In this document: one piece after another, positions 1 through 6,280 of the stretch
Numbering within the stretch: position 1 is the first letter of the stretch
How the letters are laid out: the number at the start of each line of letters is the position of its first letter
From: JBGSPL01 sp964511435
Lineage (GTDB): Bacteria > Patescibacteriota > CPR2 > UBA1875 > CAIMLA01
NCBI GenBank assembly: GCA_964511435.1
Contig: CAZEFH010000003.1
Span: 21,358 to 85,357, forward strand
Length of the DNA stretch: 64,000 nt
Direction of reading: 5' to 3'
Program-made: the position numbers and the translations under genes
The notes under the pieces: model-generated
Seen by the model: the letters and a program-made list of their open reading frames with translations, nothing else
What the model was told of the DNA's origin: nothing
Database searches by the model: none

Positions 1-46
1 GTAAAATGCCAGCGTCAGTCCATAGATCGAAGGGTGGTGAAGTGAT

Positions 47-454
47 ATGTCTAGAATTATCGGAGACCTCCGTCTCCCGGTACGGCGTATCCGCTACTAT
101 CCTGAAGCTAGGGCAGAAGTGGTTATTGCCTACCCTAGTCGAGTGCGGGAGTGGGTTCCGGGCGAGAAAGTCACCTTCTGGGCAGAGTATTCTCGGAGCA
201 GGAGGCGTCGGGGGTCGTTCTATGTTGCTCGCGATGAGCACGACGCCATGATCACGAGTGCCGTGGTGGTCCCCAACATCCGTGAGTTTACCTACGTGGT
301 AACTGTGTCGAAGCTTTTCGGCACTGTTGGGATGGGGACGGCTGAGGTCATCAAGTTCTATGAGAATCAGTTCTCAGGTGACCGGCAGGCTAAGGTGTCG
401 CAGTTCGGCCTTCTCGTTCTCGAGTTTCGGATTGTGGATAGCCGCTACCTCTAG
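47..454 (+). CDS. Orphan hypothetical protein, GC-rich cassette
   Basis: I do not recognise this 135-residue protein. It is soluble and basic in its middle (an RSRRRRG run near residues 50-56) with several short hydrophobic beta-like stretches, and it has no signal peptide or membrane segment. A GGTGG-type ribosome site lies about ten bases before the ATG. The gene is visibly richer in G and C than dinB downstream and ends directly in a strong hairpin, the same layout as the other orphan genes in this window. Coding looks real from the ribosome site and terminator placement. Function is unknown. Confidence 0.6.
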   Translation: MSRIIGDLRLPVRRIRYYPEARAEVVIAYPSRVREWVPGEKVTFWAEYSRSRRRRGSFYVARDEHDAMITSAVVVPNIREFTYVVTVSKLFGTVGMGTAEVIKFYENQFSGDRQAKVSQFGLLVLEFRIVDSRYL

Positions 455-478
455 TGGGGCCCCGCTGGGGCCCCACTA
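452..478 (+). terminator. Hairpin overlapping the stop of the first orphan gene
   Basis: A perfect GC-rich inverted repeat, TAGTGGGGCCCC / GGGGCCCCACTA with a 3-base loop, starts at the stop codon itself. There is no T-run after it. It is best read as a transcript-end or stabilising hairpin, as at the ends of the other orphan genes here. Confidence 0.55.
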
Positions 479-510
479 GAGAAAGAGAAGCTATAATCTG
501 TATACTACTA

Positions 511-540
511 TTGTACACCAATCGGGTGTACAATTTTTAT
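511..540 (+). promoter_or_regulatory. Palindrome plus leaderless -10 in front of dinB
   Basis: TTGTACACC and GGTGTACAA form a perfect 9-bp inverted repeat with a 5-base loop (511-533). Its right arm runs into TACAAT (529-534), which lies exactly six bases before the dinB ATG. That spacing puts transcription start on the ATG (leaderless). The palindrome could be a repressor operator covering the -10, for example for damage control of dinB, or a terminator of upstream transcription because a T-run follows. It does not match the Gram-positive or E. coli LexA consensus. Confidence 0.5.
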
Positions 541-1752
541 ATGCGTAAGATTCTTCACATTGATATGAATAGTTACTTTGCTACAGTCGAACAGCAGGCT
601 AATCCTAAGCTTCGTGGCAAGCCAGTGGCTGTCCTTGGAAGCAAGGCGAAGCGGAGCATTATTGTAGCTGCAAGTATCGAGGCGAAGAAATATGGCGTCA
701 AAACTGGCACCAGGATAGAGGAGGCACCCAGGCTATGCCCGGAGATTATCTTTGTGCATGGAGAACCGCGTAAGTATTCTTGGGTAACGAAGAAATTTAT
801 TGAAATATTCGAAGACTACACTGACAAAGTGGAGATATTTTCGATTGATGAGTGTTTCCTCGATGTCACCGCCACAGAGCGTATTTATGGTGGGGCGGAG
901 AGAATCGCTCGTGAGATTAAGCGGCGAATTCGCGAAGAAATTGGCCAGAATATTTCTTGTTCTGTTGGTATTGCGCAGAACAAATTCCTGGCAAAGCTCG
1001 GTAGTGACATGCAGAAACCGGATGGACTAACGATATTTACATCAGAAAATACTGACAAAATCCTGCTTACAACACCGCTACGAGATTTTTGTGGCATTGG
1101 TAGTCGAATCCACGCGCGACTTGGTGCTCTCGGCATTGAAACCGTAGAAGAGCTTCGAAAATACCCGAATAATTTACTAGCGAAAGAATTCGGTATAGCG
1201 ACGGGAGAAAAACTGAAGCGAATGTCGTATGGGATGGATAACTCTCCAGTGACTAGCTGGCACGAGCGGGCTGATGCGAAATCTTATGGCCACTCAAGAA
1301 CGCTGAATAAAAATATCACCGACCGAGAGGAAATTAAAAAGCATATCCTGTTACTATCCGAGAAGATAGCCTCAAGGATGCGCAAAGACGGGATGATGGG
1401 GCGTGAGATCGGTCTCTGGCTACGTTATGGTGATTTCGGGGGTACTGGTGAGAGACATCGTGGTAGTCAGTGGACGCACGACGGTCTGGAAATCTATGAA
1501 TCTGCGGTTCGGATTTTGAGTAAGATATCTTTACGTGCGCCAGTTAGGGCAATCGGAGTCTATGTTGCCGGGATCCAAAATGAGAAGAATGTTCCACGCA
1601 GTCTGTTACTTGCCGATAAAACTAATGACAAGATTCTGGCGGCAATGGATGCGGTCAATGGTCGTTTTGGTGAAACTGTCTTGACCAGAGCTCGTCTGGC
1701 TGGGACGAAGATCAAAGAAGTGGTTTCGGGGATGGGAAGGGATAAATTTTGA
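541..1752 (+). CDS. dinB: DNA polymerase IV (Y-family translesion polymerase)
   Basis: A 403-residue Y-family polymerase that copies damaged DNA in the cytoplasm. The metal-binding residues are visible: Asp8 in HIDMNSYF and Asp103-Glu104 in SIDECFLDVT. Fingers residues follow Asp8, a helix-hairpin-helix element (CGIGSRIHARLGALGI) lies near residue 185, and a little-finger domain ends the protein. I chose the ATG at 541 because the Y-family fold begins there; the longer upstream frame only reads the preceding hairpin. No clear C-terminal clamp-binding motif is seen. The start has no ribosome site and sits six bases after a TACAAT box, so the mRNA is probably leaderless, and a palindrome overlaps this promoter. 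Confidence 0.95.
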   Translation: MRKILHIDMNSYFATVEQQANPKLRGKPVAVLGSKAKRSIIVAASIEAKKYGVKTGTRIEEAPRLCPEIIFVHGEPRKYSWVTKKFIEIFEDYTDKVEIFSIDECFLDVTATERIYGGAERIAREIKRRIREEIGQNISCSVGIAQNKFLAKLGSDMQKPDGLTIFTSENTDKILLTTPLRDFCGIGSRIHARLGALGIETVEELRKYPNNLLAKEFGIATGEKLKRMSYGMDNSPVTSWHERADAKSYGHSRTLNKNITDREEIKKHILLLSEKIASRMRKDGMMGREIGLWLRYGDFGGTGERHRGSQWTHDGLEIYESAVRILSKISLRAPVRAIGVYVAGIQNEKNVPRSLLLADKTNDKILAAMDAVNGRFGETVLTRARLAGTKIKEVVSGMGRDKF

Positions 1753-1754
1753 GG

Positions 1755-1783
1755 TTGACACATCTAGTCTAGAATAATATATT
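1755..1783 (+). promoter_or_regulatory. Promoter for structured RNA 1
   Basis: TTGACA (1755-1760), 17 bases, TATATT (1778-1783). It lies three bases after the dinB stop and points into a region without a credible ORF. Predicted start near 1790. Confidence 0.65.
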
Positions 1784-1789
1784 TTAGCT

Positions 1790-2321
1790 ACGCTGAAAGG
1801 CTCCTTTACTCGGGAGGGGCCAGATTAAGCTGAAAGCGCAGCACCTGACCGTTCCATCCCTTCCTTGCGATGCACACGCGTAGTAAGTGACCCGGGTGAA
1901 CGTGCTGGAAAATGTTGATAGTTGCAAGGTCAACGTCTGTCCCGAGTAGGCGGGTTCCTTGCAGAATAGACCTGTGCAGGGTAGTAGGCGGTGGTAACGA
2001 ACGTTGTGGCCACGCAAACTGAGGGAGATTACCCATCCCGGTAATCCCTACCTCTACTGCATACAGGTTTAGTCTCGGTGGGAGTTTGTAGCTCCTTGTA
2101 CACACCGTACCGAGGCGGGCCATCTGGAGAGCCTCCGAGTGTCGTTTCCTCGGGAATTCCAGCCGTGTCGGTTACTTCCGACACGTTTCCCTCGTCCGAA
2201 AGGACGGTCTCCCATGCGCAAGTGAAGCACTGGAGAGTCACGGGGGAATGCCGGCAGAGATTGTCGACCGTTAGAAATGGTCGACTTACCCGTACTTAGG
2301 GCCTGCCGGCCTCTTCTTTTA
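1790..2321 (+). ncRNA. Candidate large structured RNA 1 (~530 nt)
   Basis: No convincing reading frame exists here, yet the stretch has its own promoter and ends in a nested hairpin with a T-rich tail. Stems visible on the + strand include TGCAAGG/CCTTGCA closing an inner CCCG/CGGG, GGGAGATTACC/GGTAATCCC, CTCGGT/ACCGAG, CGTGTCGG/CCGACACG (2164-2186 area) and CGTCC-GAAA-GGACG. The GAAA loop is a GNRA tetraloop only when read on the + strand, which supports that orientation. The region is GC-rich against its neighbours. I see none of the conserved core of RNase P RNA, tmRNA or SRP RNA. A minus-strand frame at 1806-2123 is the rival explanation. Confidence 0.55.
2250..2321 (+). terminator. Nested-stem terminator of structured RNA 1
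   Basis: The outer stem GCCGGCAG (2250-2257) / CTGCCGGC (2303-2310) encloses an inner stem GTCGACC (2263-2269) / GGTCGAC (2279-2285). It is followed by CTCTTCTTTTA. The next promoter begins immediately after. Confidence 0.6.
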
Positions 2322-2350
2322 TTGACAACAAGCTAAATGTTTGATAATAT
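2322..2350 (+). promoter_or_regulatory. Promoter for structured RNA 2
   Basis: TTGACA (2322-2327), 17 bases, TAATAT (2345-2350). It starts one base after the T-rich tail of RNA 1. Predicted start near 2357. Confidence 0.65.
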
Positions 2351-2356
2351 CTCATA

Positions 2357-2895
2357 TCGGTATGCCCACTAGGTGTGCCATTTTACATGTCAGCGAAAGC
2401 TCAAGCCGATGTTAGTAGTCGGCAAGCACCGTACCGAAAAGGCCCGCTACAAGGTGGTGATGAATGCTCTGAGAGTGCTCTCGGTTCATTTGACACCATT
2501 AGGGTACTGCCGACCTTGAGGGGGAGGAGATAGTACGGGGGAGTATAGGTGAGAATCCTATCGCTGACGCCAAATACTCTACGCCAGATGGCGTTGTACC
2601 ACATATTTACCCCAAACCCATGGGAACATACCATGGATGATGGGACTACCACCCCCAGCAATTCCTGAAGAGTAAAGGGCATAGCTGCAGAATGTAGCGA
2701 ACCCGGGTGGTAGTATGAGTGTCCTCAACCGGCGCAAGCCGTGAGGACCTGCCTACCGAGGGCTTCGGCATCTCGGTGGCAAGGTGCGAACCACGTCCAG
2801 TGAAGATTCGCACCTGGCCCCTGCGGGCCTTCGTAGCGTCCCTCCAAGTCAGAGCGGAGACGTTGCGAAGGTCCAACGGGGCCTTTCGCTTTTAT
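2357..2895 (+). ncRNA. Candidate large structured RNA 2 (~540 nt)
   Basis: A second ORF-poor, GC-rich transcript unit with its own promoter and T-tailed terminator. Stems read directly: GCCGA/TCGGC (~2405-2423), ATAGG/CCTAT (~2545), ACGCC/GGCGT (~2568-2595), a perfect 10-bp long-range stem ACTACCACCC (2645-2654) / GGGTGGTAGT (2705-2714), GTCCTCA/TGAGGAC (2721-2748) capped by CGGC-GCAA-GCCG, CCGAG/CTCGG around GC-TTCG-GC (2756-2776), AGGTGCGAA/TTCGCACCT (2782-2815), GGCCC/GGGCC (2816-2829) and CTTCGTAGCGTC/GACGTTGCGAAG (2829-2870, two G-U pairs). GCAA and TTCG are stable RNA tetraloops on the + strand. It shares the 11-mer CACCGTACCGA with RNA 1. Identity unknown; it does not show RNase P or tmRNA signatures. 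Confidence 0.65.
2865..2895 (+). terminator. Terminator of structured RNA 2
   Basis: GCGAAGGTCC / GGCCTTTCGC pair with one mismatch and one G-U pair around a 5-base loop, followed by TTTTATTT. The left arm is also part of the preceding RNA stem, so the two structures compete. The tail abuts the stop of the convergent methyltransferase gene. Confidence 0.65.
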
Positions 2896-3605
2896 TTAGT
2901 AGGTTTTTCAGCAATAACATTAAGATTTCGAGTTTTGCGGTAAAAATTATAGATTTGAACGTTAGAAAAACCTGCATTTGTGATTGATTTTTTCAATTCT
3001 CTTATAGTCCAAGCATGGAAATACCTTTTTGTGACCAGCTTGCCAGTACTAAGTTTCCAAGGACGATAAAAGTCGCCGAAGTGAAGACTATTATTACTAA
3101 AAAATGATTTAACGATTCTTTTCAAATACTCGGTTTTATTCCAAAAATACCATGTTTCAACGAATGCCCAGCCCTCAGGCTTTGTAACTCTGTACATTTC
3201 GTCCAAGAATTTTTGCCTGGTCTCCTTAGAGGGTATGTGATGGATTGTTGCAATTGAAACTACGATATTGAAGGTATCCGATTGATAAGGAAGGTTTGTA
3301 GCATCACCGACAAGAAAATGAGCTTTTGGGTACTTCTTCTTTGCAATCCTGATAAGTTCTTCGCTTATGTCTATACCATAGTATTCAATTTCGCGGTCAA
3401 TAAACATTTCGGAAACGCGTCCGGCACCACATCCTATGTCTAATACCTTGAGTGTTTTATTTTTCGGAAATTTCTGCAGAATATCATTTAGTGTTTCTGT
3501 GACTTCTATCCAATTATATTTTCGGGTACTCGCAAACTGCTCGGCGATTAGGTTATAATCATCTCTAGTCTTTAGTATTAATTTTTCAGCAATCTCTTTT
3601 TTCAT
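2892..3605 (-). CDS. Class I SAM methyltransferase, Trm9/ALKBH8-like
   Basis: A 237-residue Rossmann-type methyltransferase. SAM motif I is VLDIGCGAG (residues 54-62), an acidic residue sits at Asp101 (GDATNLPY), and SIATIHHIP (117-125) is followed by a second-strand EMYRVTKPEG. This last block, together with the C-terminal YFHAWTIRELKK and RKTRNLNVIAEK, strongly recalls eukaryotic Trm9, which methylates the carboxymethyl group on wobble uridine. The gene is divergent from elp3, whose product makes that carboxymethyl group, so formation of mcm5U is the inferred role. The start at 3605 is chosen because AAGGA lies seven bases upstream; another ATG at 3623 lacks a site. A generic small-molecule methyltransferase remains possible. 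Confidence 0.7.
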   Translation of the reverse strand: MKKEIAEKLILKTRDDYNLIAEQFASTRKYNWIEVTETLNDILQKFPKNKTLKVLDIGCGAGRVSEMFIDREIEYYGIDISEELIRIAKKKYPKAHFLVGDATNLPYQSDTFNIVVSIATIHHIPSKETRQKFLDEMYRVTKPEGWAFVETWYFWNKTEYLKRIVKSFFSNNSLHFGDFYRPWKLSTGKLVTKRYFHAWTIRELKKSITNAGFSNVQIYNFYRKTRNLNVIAEKPTK

Positions 3606-3618
3606 GTATTGTTCCTTC

Positions 3619-3688
3619 GTCATTCTGAACAGAGTGAAGAATCTAGATACTCCGGGGTTCCTGGATCCTTCGTTTCACTCAGGATGAC
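3619..3688. repeat. REP-like palindromic repeat
   Basis: An imperfect inverted repeat begins GTCATTCTGA and ends CACTCAGGATGAC, with GTGAAGAATC pairing to GGATCCTTCG inside. This is the well-known type of dispersed palindrome found between genes of many bacteria (translated as HSEQSEESR-like junk). It fills the gap between the divergent methyltransferase and elp3 genes and contributes the AGGA in front of elp3. Confidence 0.7.
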
Positions 3689-3695
3689 GATAAAA

Positions 3696-5231
3696 ATGGA
3701 TATAACCAAACAAATAATTCTTAAACTTATCTCTGAAAAGGCGCAGACTCGGGCTGATTTTCGTCGTGTCGTGGCAAAGGTATATAGAGATAATAACACG
3801 TCCGGGTATCACGCGAATATCGCCCTTCGTGAAATTTATGATCAGATGGTAGAATGCGAAGAAATTGAGTCAAACGAGAGCCTAGAAAAAATTCTAACAA
3901 CGAAGAAAATGCGTTCTCTCTCGGGGGTATCAGTTATTACTGTTCTGACGAAGCCATATCCTTGCCCAGGTAAATGTATCTATTGCCCTACGCTAGATGA
4001 TGTGCCGAAAAGCTACCTTCCTGACGAACCAGCGGTAATGCGGGCTATTCTAAATAAATATGACGGCGGCAAGCAGGTAGAGACACGTCTCAAGTCACTT
4101 GCGAAACAGGGACACCCAATTGATAAGATTGAATTAATCGTAATTGGTGGTACTTTTAGTCATCTTCCTAGGGACTATCAAGAAGAGTTTATCAAGGGCT
4201 GTTTCGATGCGCTGAATGGCTTCGTTTCTAAAAACCTAGCCGAGGCAAAAGCTGCTAATGAAACAGCGAAATCTCGTTGTGTCGGTCTGACCCTCGAGAC
4301 GCGTCCGGACCACATTGCAGAGGAAGAAGTACAGTGGTTTCGTTACCTTGGTGCCACTAGAGTAGAGCTGGGTGTCCAGACAATTTATGACGAAATCTTA
4401 GCAAAGAATGGTCGGGGAGAAAAAGTTGCCGACACTATAAAGGCGACTAAATTACTTAAAAATGCTGGCTTTAAAATTTGCTACCACTTGATGCCAAATC
4501 TTTTTGGCTCTAATCTCAGGCTGGACAAGAAAATGTTCCAGGAAATCTTTATAAATCCAGATTTCTGCCCTGACTACATCAAAATTTATCCCTGTATGGT
4601 GCTAAAAGATACACCCCTATATGAACTGTGGCAGAAAGGTGAATACAAAAGTTATACAGACGATGAGCTAAAAGAGTTAATCAAATACGTCAAGGAAATA
4701 GTACCTCCTTGGGTGCGAATAATGCGGACGATTCGAGATATACCGGCTCCAAACATTGTTTCCGGTTCGATACTTTCAAATATGCGCCAGATTGTCCTTG
4801 CTGAGCTTGAGAATGAGGGTAAAAAGTGCGGATGTATTCGTTGCCGAGAAGTTGGAGTGAAAGATTCGGAAACAGATATAAATGTAAAATTATTTATAGA
4901 TGAGTATGAAGCATCTTGCGGTACCGAATATTTTCTTAGTTTTGAAGGCGATAGTAGAGAAACGCTATATTCCCTCTTACGCTTGAGACTCGCTGATATT
5001 GCTATCATCCGCGAAGTCCATACCTATGGTCAGCAAATTGAGGTAGGTGAAAAAGGGGATACACAGCATCGGGGATTCGGTCGAAAACTAATCGCTGAAG
5101 CAGAAAGTGTTGCGAAAGAAGCGGGGTTCTCAAAAATTGCCGTTATCTCAGGCGTCGGCGTCCGTAACTACTACCGCAAGTTTGGCTACGTGCTGGTGGG
5201 CGAATATATGGTGAAAAACCTCGACAAATAA
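3696..5231 (+). CDS. elp3: Elp3-type tRNA uridine-34 carboxymethylation enzyme (radical SAM/GNAT)
   Basis: A 511-residue Elp3 homologue that installs the 5-carboxymethyl precursor group on wobble uridine of tRNA using SAM and acetyl-CoA. The radical-SAM cysteines are Cys90, Cys94 and Cys97 in CPGKCIYCP. The C-terminal ~130 residues form a GNAT acetyltransferase domain with the acetyl-CoA loop GFGRKLIAEAE and the YYRKFGY end typical of Elp3. A zinc-type cluster CGCIRC lies between the domains. In archaea and a minority of bacteria Elp3 acts without the other Elongator subunits. The start at 3696 skips repeat-derived sequence upstream. It pairs with the Trm9-like gene on the other strand. Confidence 0.92.
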   Translation: MDITKQIILKLISEKAQTRADFRRVVAKVYRDNNTSGYHANIALREIYDQMVECEEIESNESLEKILTTKKMRSLSGVSVITVLTKPYPCPGKCIYCPTLDDVPKSYLPDEPAVMRAILNKYDGGKQVETRLKSLAKQGHPIDKIELIVIGGTFSHLPRDYQEEFIKGCFDALNGFVSKNLAEAKAANETAKSRCVGLTLETRPDHIAEEEVQWFRYLGATRVELGVQTIYDEILAKNGRGEKVADTIKATKLLKNAGFKICYHLMPNLFGSNLRLDKKMFQEIFINPDFCPDYIKIYPCMVLKDTPLYELWQKGEYKSYTDDELKELIKYVKEIVPPWVRIMRTIRDIPAPNIVSGSILSNMRQIVLAELENEGKKCGCIRCREVGVKDSETDINVKLFIDEYEASCGTEYFLSFEGDSRETLYSLLRLRLADIAIIREVHTYGQQIEVGEKGDTQHRGFGRKLIAEAESVAKEAGFSKIAVISGVGVRNYYRKFGYVLVGEYMVKNLDK

Positions 5232-5249
5232 GGGCTTTTGTTATACAAT
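5221..5249 (+). promoter_or_regulatory. Promoter of orphan gene pair
   Basis: TCGACA (5221-5226), 17 bases, TACAAT (5244-5249). The -35 lies inside the last codons of elp3. Confidence 0.55.
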
Positions 5250-5298
5250 ACGGGGTCCGAAACACCAGTTGTCGTCAATCCGAAGGAAGGTGCCGTCG

Positions 5299-5673
5299 GT
5301 GTACCCTGAACCGAAGATATACTCGAAAGAGGAACAGATTGTCTGGGGGCTTGTCTTTACGGCAGTCTGTCAGGTTTGTCAGACTCTCATCGAGAGTTTG
5401 ATTGCATCCGGGAAGACTCCCGAGGAGGCATCACGCGCCGCGATTCGCTTCGTTTTGCCGATGCTTTCCAGTGCTGAGTTTGACACGGAGCAGGCGCTCA
5501 TGGACGATGTGCGGAGTAAGCTTCGCTATCTCTGGCTCGCAACCGATCAAACAGACAAGCTCTTCTCCTCTGTTTTGGCCGAGGAGGGCTGGGTTGATCC
5601 GGCGAGTTTCTACTCAGTTGAGCTGACCACTGAAGGTAAGTACCGCGTCCGGCCCTACAGTTTCGTAATGTGA
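5299..5673 (+). CDS. Orphan hypothetical protein, GC-rich cassette (first of pair)
   Basis: Unrecognised, 124 residues from a GTG start. That GTG is preferred because AGGAAGG (5284-5290) lies eight bases before it; a TTG at 5269 has no site. The sequence is soluble and largely helical by composition, with a hydrophobic VWGLVFTAVCQVCQ segment near residues 15-28 and a PEEASRAAIRF helix. It is translated just ahead of a second orphan gene with a GGGAGG site in the 14-base gap, so the two form an operon with one promoter and one terminator. Base use is GC-rich compared with elp3 and typA. Confidence 0.6.
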   Translation: MYPEPKIYSKEEQIVWGLVFTAVCQVCQTLIESLIASGKTPEEASRAAIRFVLPMLSSAEFDTEQALMDDVRSKLRYLWLATDQTDKLFSSVLAEEGWVDPASFYSVELTTEGKYRVRPYSFVM

Positions 5674-5687
5674 GGGAGGTGAACGGA

Positions 5688-6098
5688 ATGGGAATCAAGT
5701 CCCGAACGGAGATTCTCGGCGCTTTCAATCTAGTGAAACAGGTTGAAGTCATGACACGAACGTTTCTCTACGCTCGTGACAGCAAGTCCTACAAGCGGGC
5801 AGTGTCACTCCTTGAAGTAGCCACCAGGGGAGAGCTCGTTGAGCTCATCACCTACGCCTACCTCAGGGGCGGCCACTTCGAGGACATGAATGCCGTCGAG
5901 AGACGGATTCGTGAACTTGCTGATCTGGCTACAGTCATCGTCGGAGATTCGCCGCAGGTGGAGCTGACAAGCTTCGTCCTGTCTTCGGCGAACCTCTACC
6001 TCGAGCCTGTACCTGTTGGCGACGTCACGACGCTTGAGCTGGTCAGGAGGGAAGACCTCGAGGAGTTCCTCGCCAGTGCCGGTGTCGGCACCTACTAG
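5688..6098 (+). CDS. Orphan hypothetical protein, GC-rich cassette (second of pair)
   Basis: Unrecognised, 136 residues. A textbook GGGAGG site lies eight bases before the ATG at 5688; an in-frame GTG at 5670 overlaps the upstream gene and is less likely. The protein looks helical and acidic towards the C-terminus (VRREDLEEFLASAG) with a repeated Arg/Glu pattern in the middle. No catalytic motif, membrane segment or signal peptide is visible. It follows 5299-5673 at 14 bases and ends in a nested hairpin, so the pair behaves as a closed two-gene cassette. Confidence 0.6.
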   Translation: MGIKSRTEILGAFNLVKQVEVMTRTFLYARDSKSYKRAVSLLEVATRGELVELITYAYLRGGHFEDMNAVERRIRELADLATVIVGDSPQVELTSFVLSSANLYLEPVPVGDVTTLELVRREDLEEFLASAGVGTY

Positions 6099-6155
6099 GT
6101 CCACCCGGGTCGCGCGAACGCATATGGTTCGCCCGATCAGGGTGGACCATTTGCG
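6098..6155 (+). terminator. Nested-stem terminator of the orphan pair
   Basis: The outer stem GGTCCACCC (6098-6106) / GGGTGGACC (6140-6148) encloses an inner stem GCGAAC (6114-6119) / GTTCGC (6127-6132). The plan is the same as at 2250-2310 and 8799-8844. Confidence 0.65.
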
Positions 6156-6165
6156 TTAAAAGCTC

Positions 6166-6194
6166 TCGACAGAAAGGCAAAAATCTGATATAAT
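6166..6194 (+). promoter_or_regulatory. typA promoter
   Basis: TCGACA (6166-6171), 17 bases, TATAAT (6189-6194), giving an ~80-nt leader before typA. Confidence 0.65.
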
Positions 6195-6210
6195 TTACTG
6201 GCTATTTTGA

Positions 6211-6270
6211 GTTATTCTTCGAGCAAAGCGAGAAGTTCTCACATGCGTTCGAACAATAACTTTTTATTTT
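6211..6270 (+). promoter_or_regulatory. Putative transcription attenuator in the typA leader
   Basis: GTTATT-c-TTCGA (6211-6222) pairs with TCGAA-c-AATAAC (6249-6260) and is followed at once by TTTTTATTTT (6261-6270), which has the look of an intrinsic terminator. The typA ribosome site begins at 6271. An alternative inner hairpin CTTC/GAAG (about 6217-6234) would break the long stem, giving a possible terminator/antiterminator switch. No known riboswitch fold is recognised. Confidence 0.5.
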
Positions 6271-6280
6271 GGAGAAACCT

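Noticed and set aside
454..540. N-terminal extension of dinB
   Set aside because: It reads through a terminator hairpin and a palindrome, and the Y-family fold starts at the ATG at 541.
1806..2123. Minus-strand 105-codon frame with GGAGG eight bases before ATG inside structured RNA 1
   Set aside because: The ribosome-site match is one arm of a local GGAG/CTCC stem, no minus-strand promoter is seen in the 200 bases upstream, and the + strand has a promoter, a terminator and GNRA loops. It remains the main rival reading.
2401..2682. Minus-strand 93-codon frame inside structured RNA 2
   Set aside because: No ribosome site; many perfect RNA stems cross it; probably chance openness in GC-rich sequence.
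1790..2895. RNase P RNA or tmRNA
   Set aside because: The GAGGAAAGTCC and ACAGAA-type cores of RNase P and the tRNA-like ends and tag frame of tmRNA were looked for and not found.
3609..3695. N-terminal extension of elp3
   Set aside because: It is a translation of the dispersed palindromic repeat (SEQSEESR-like), not conserved protein sequence.
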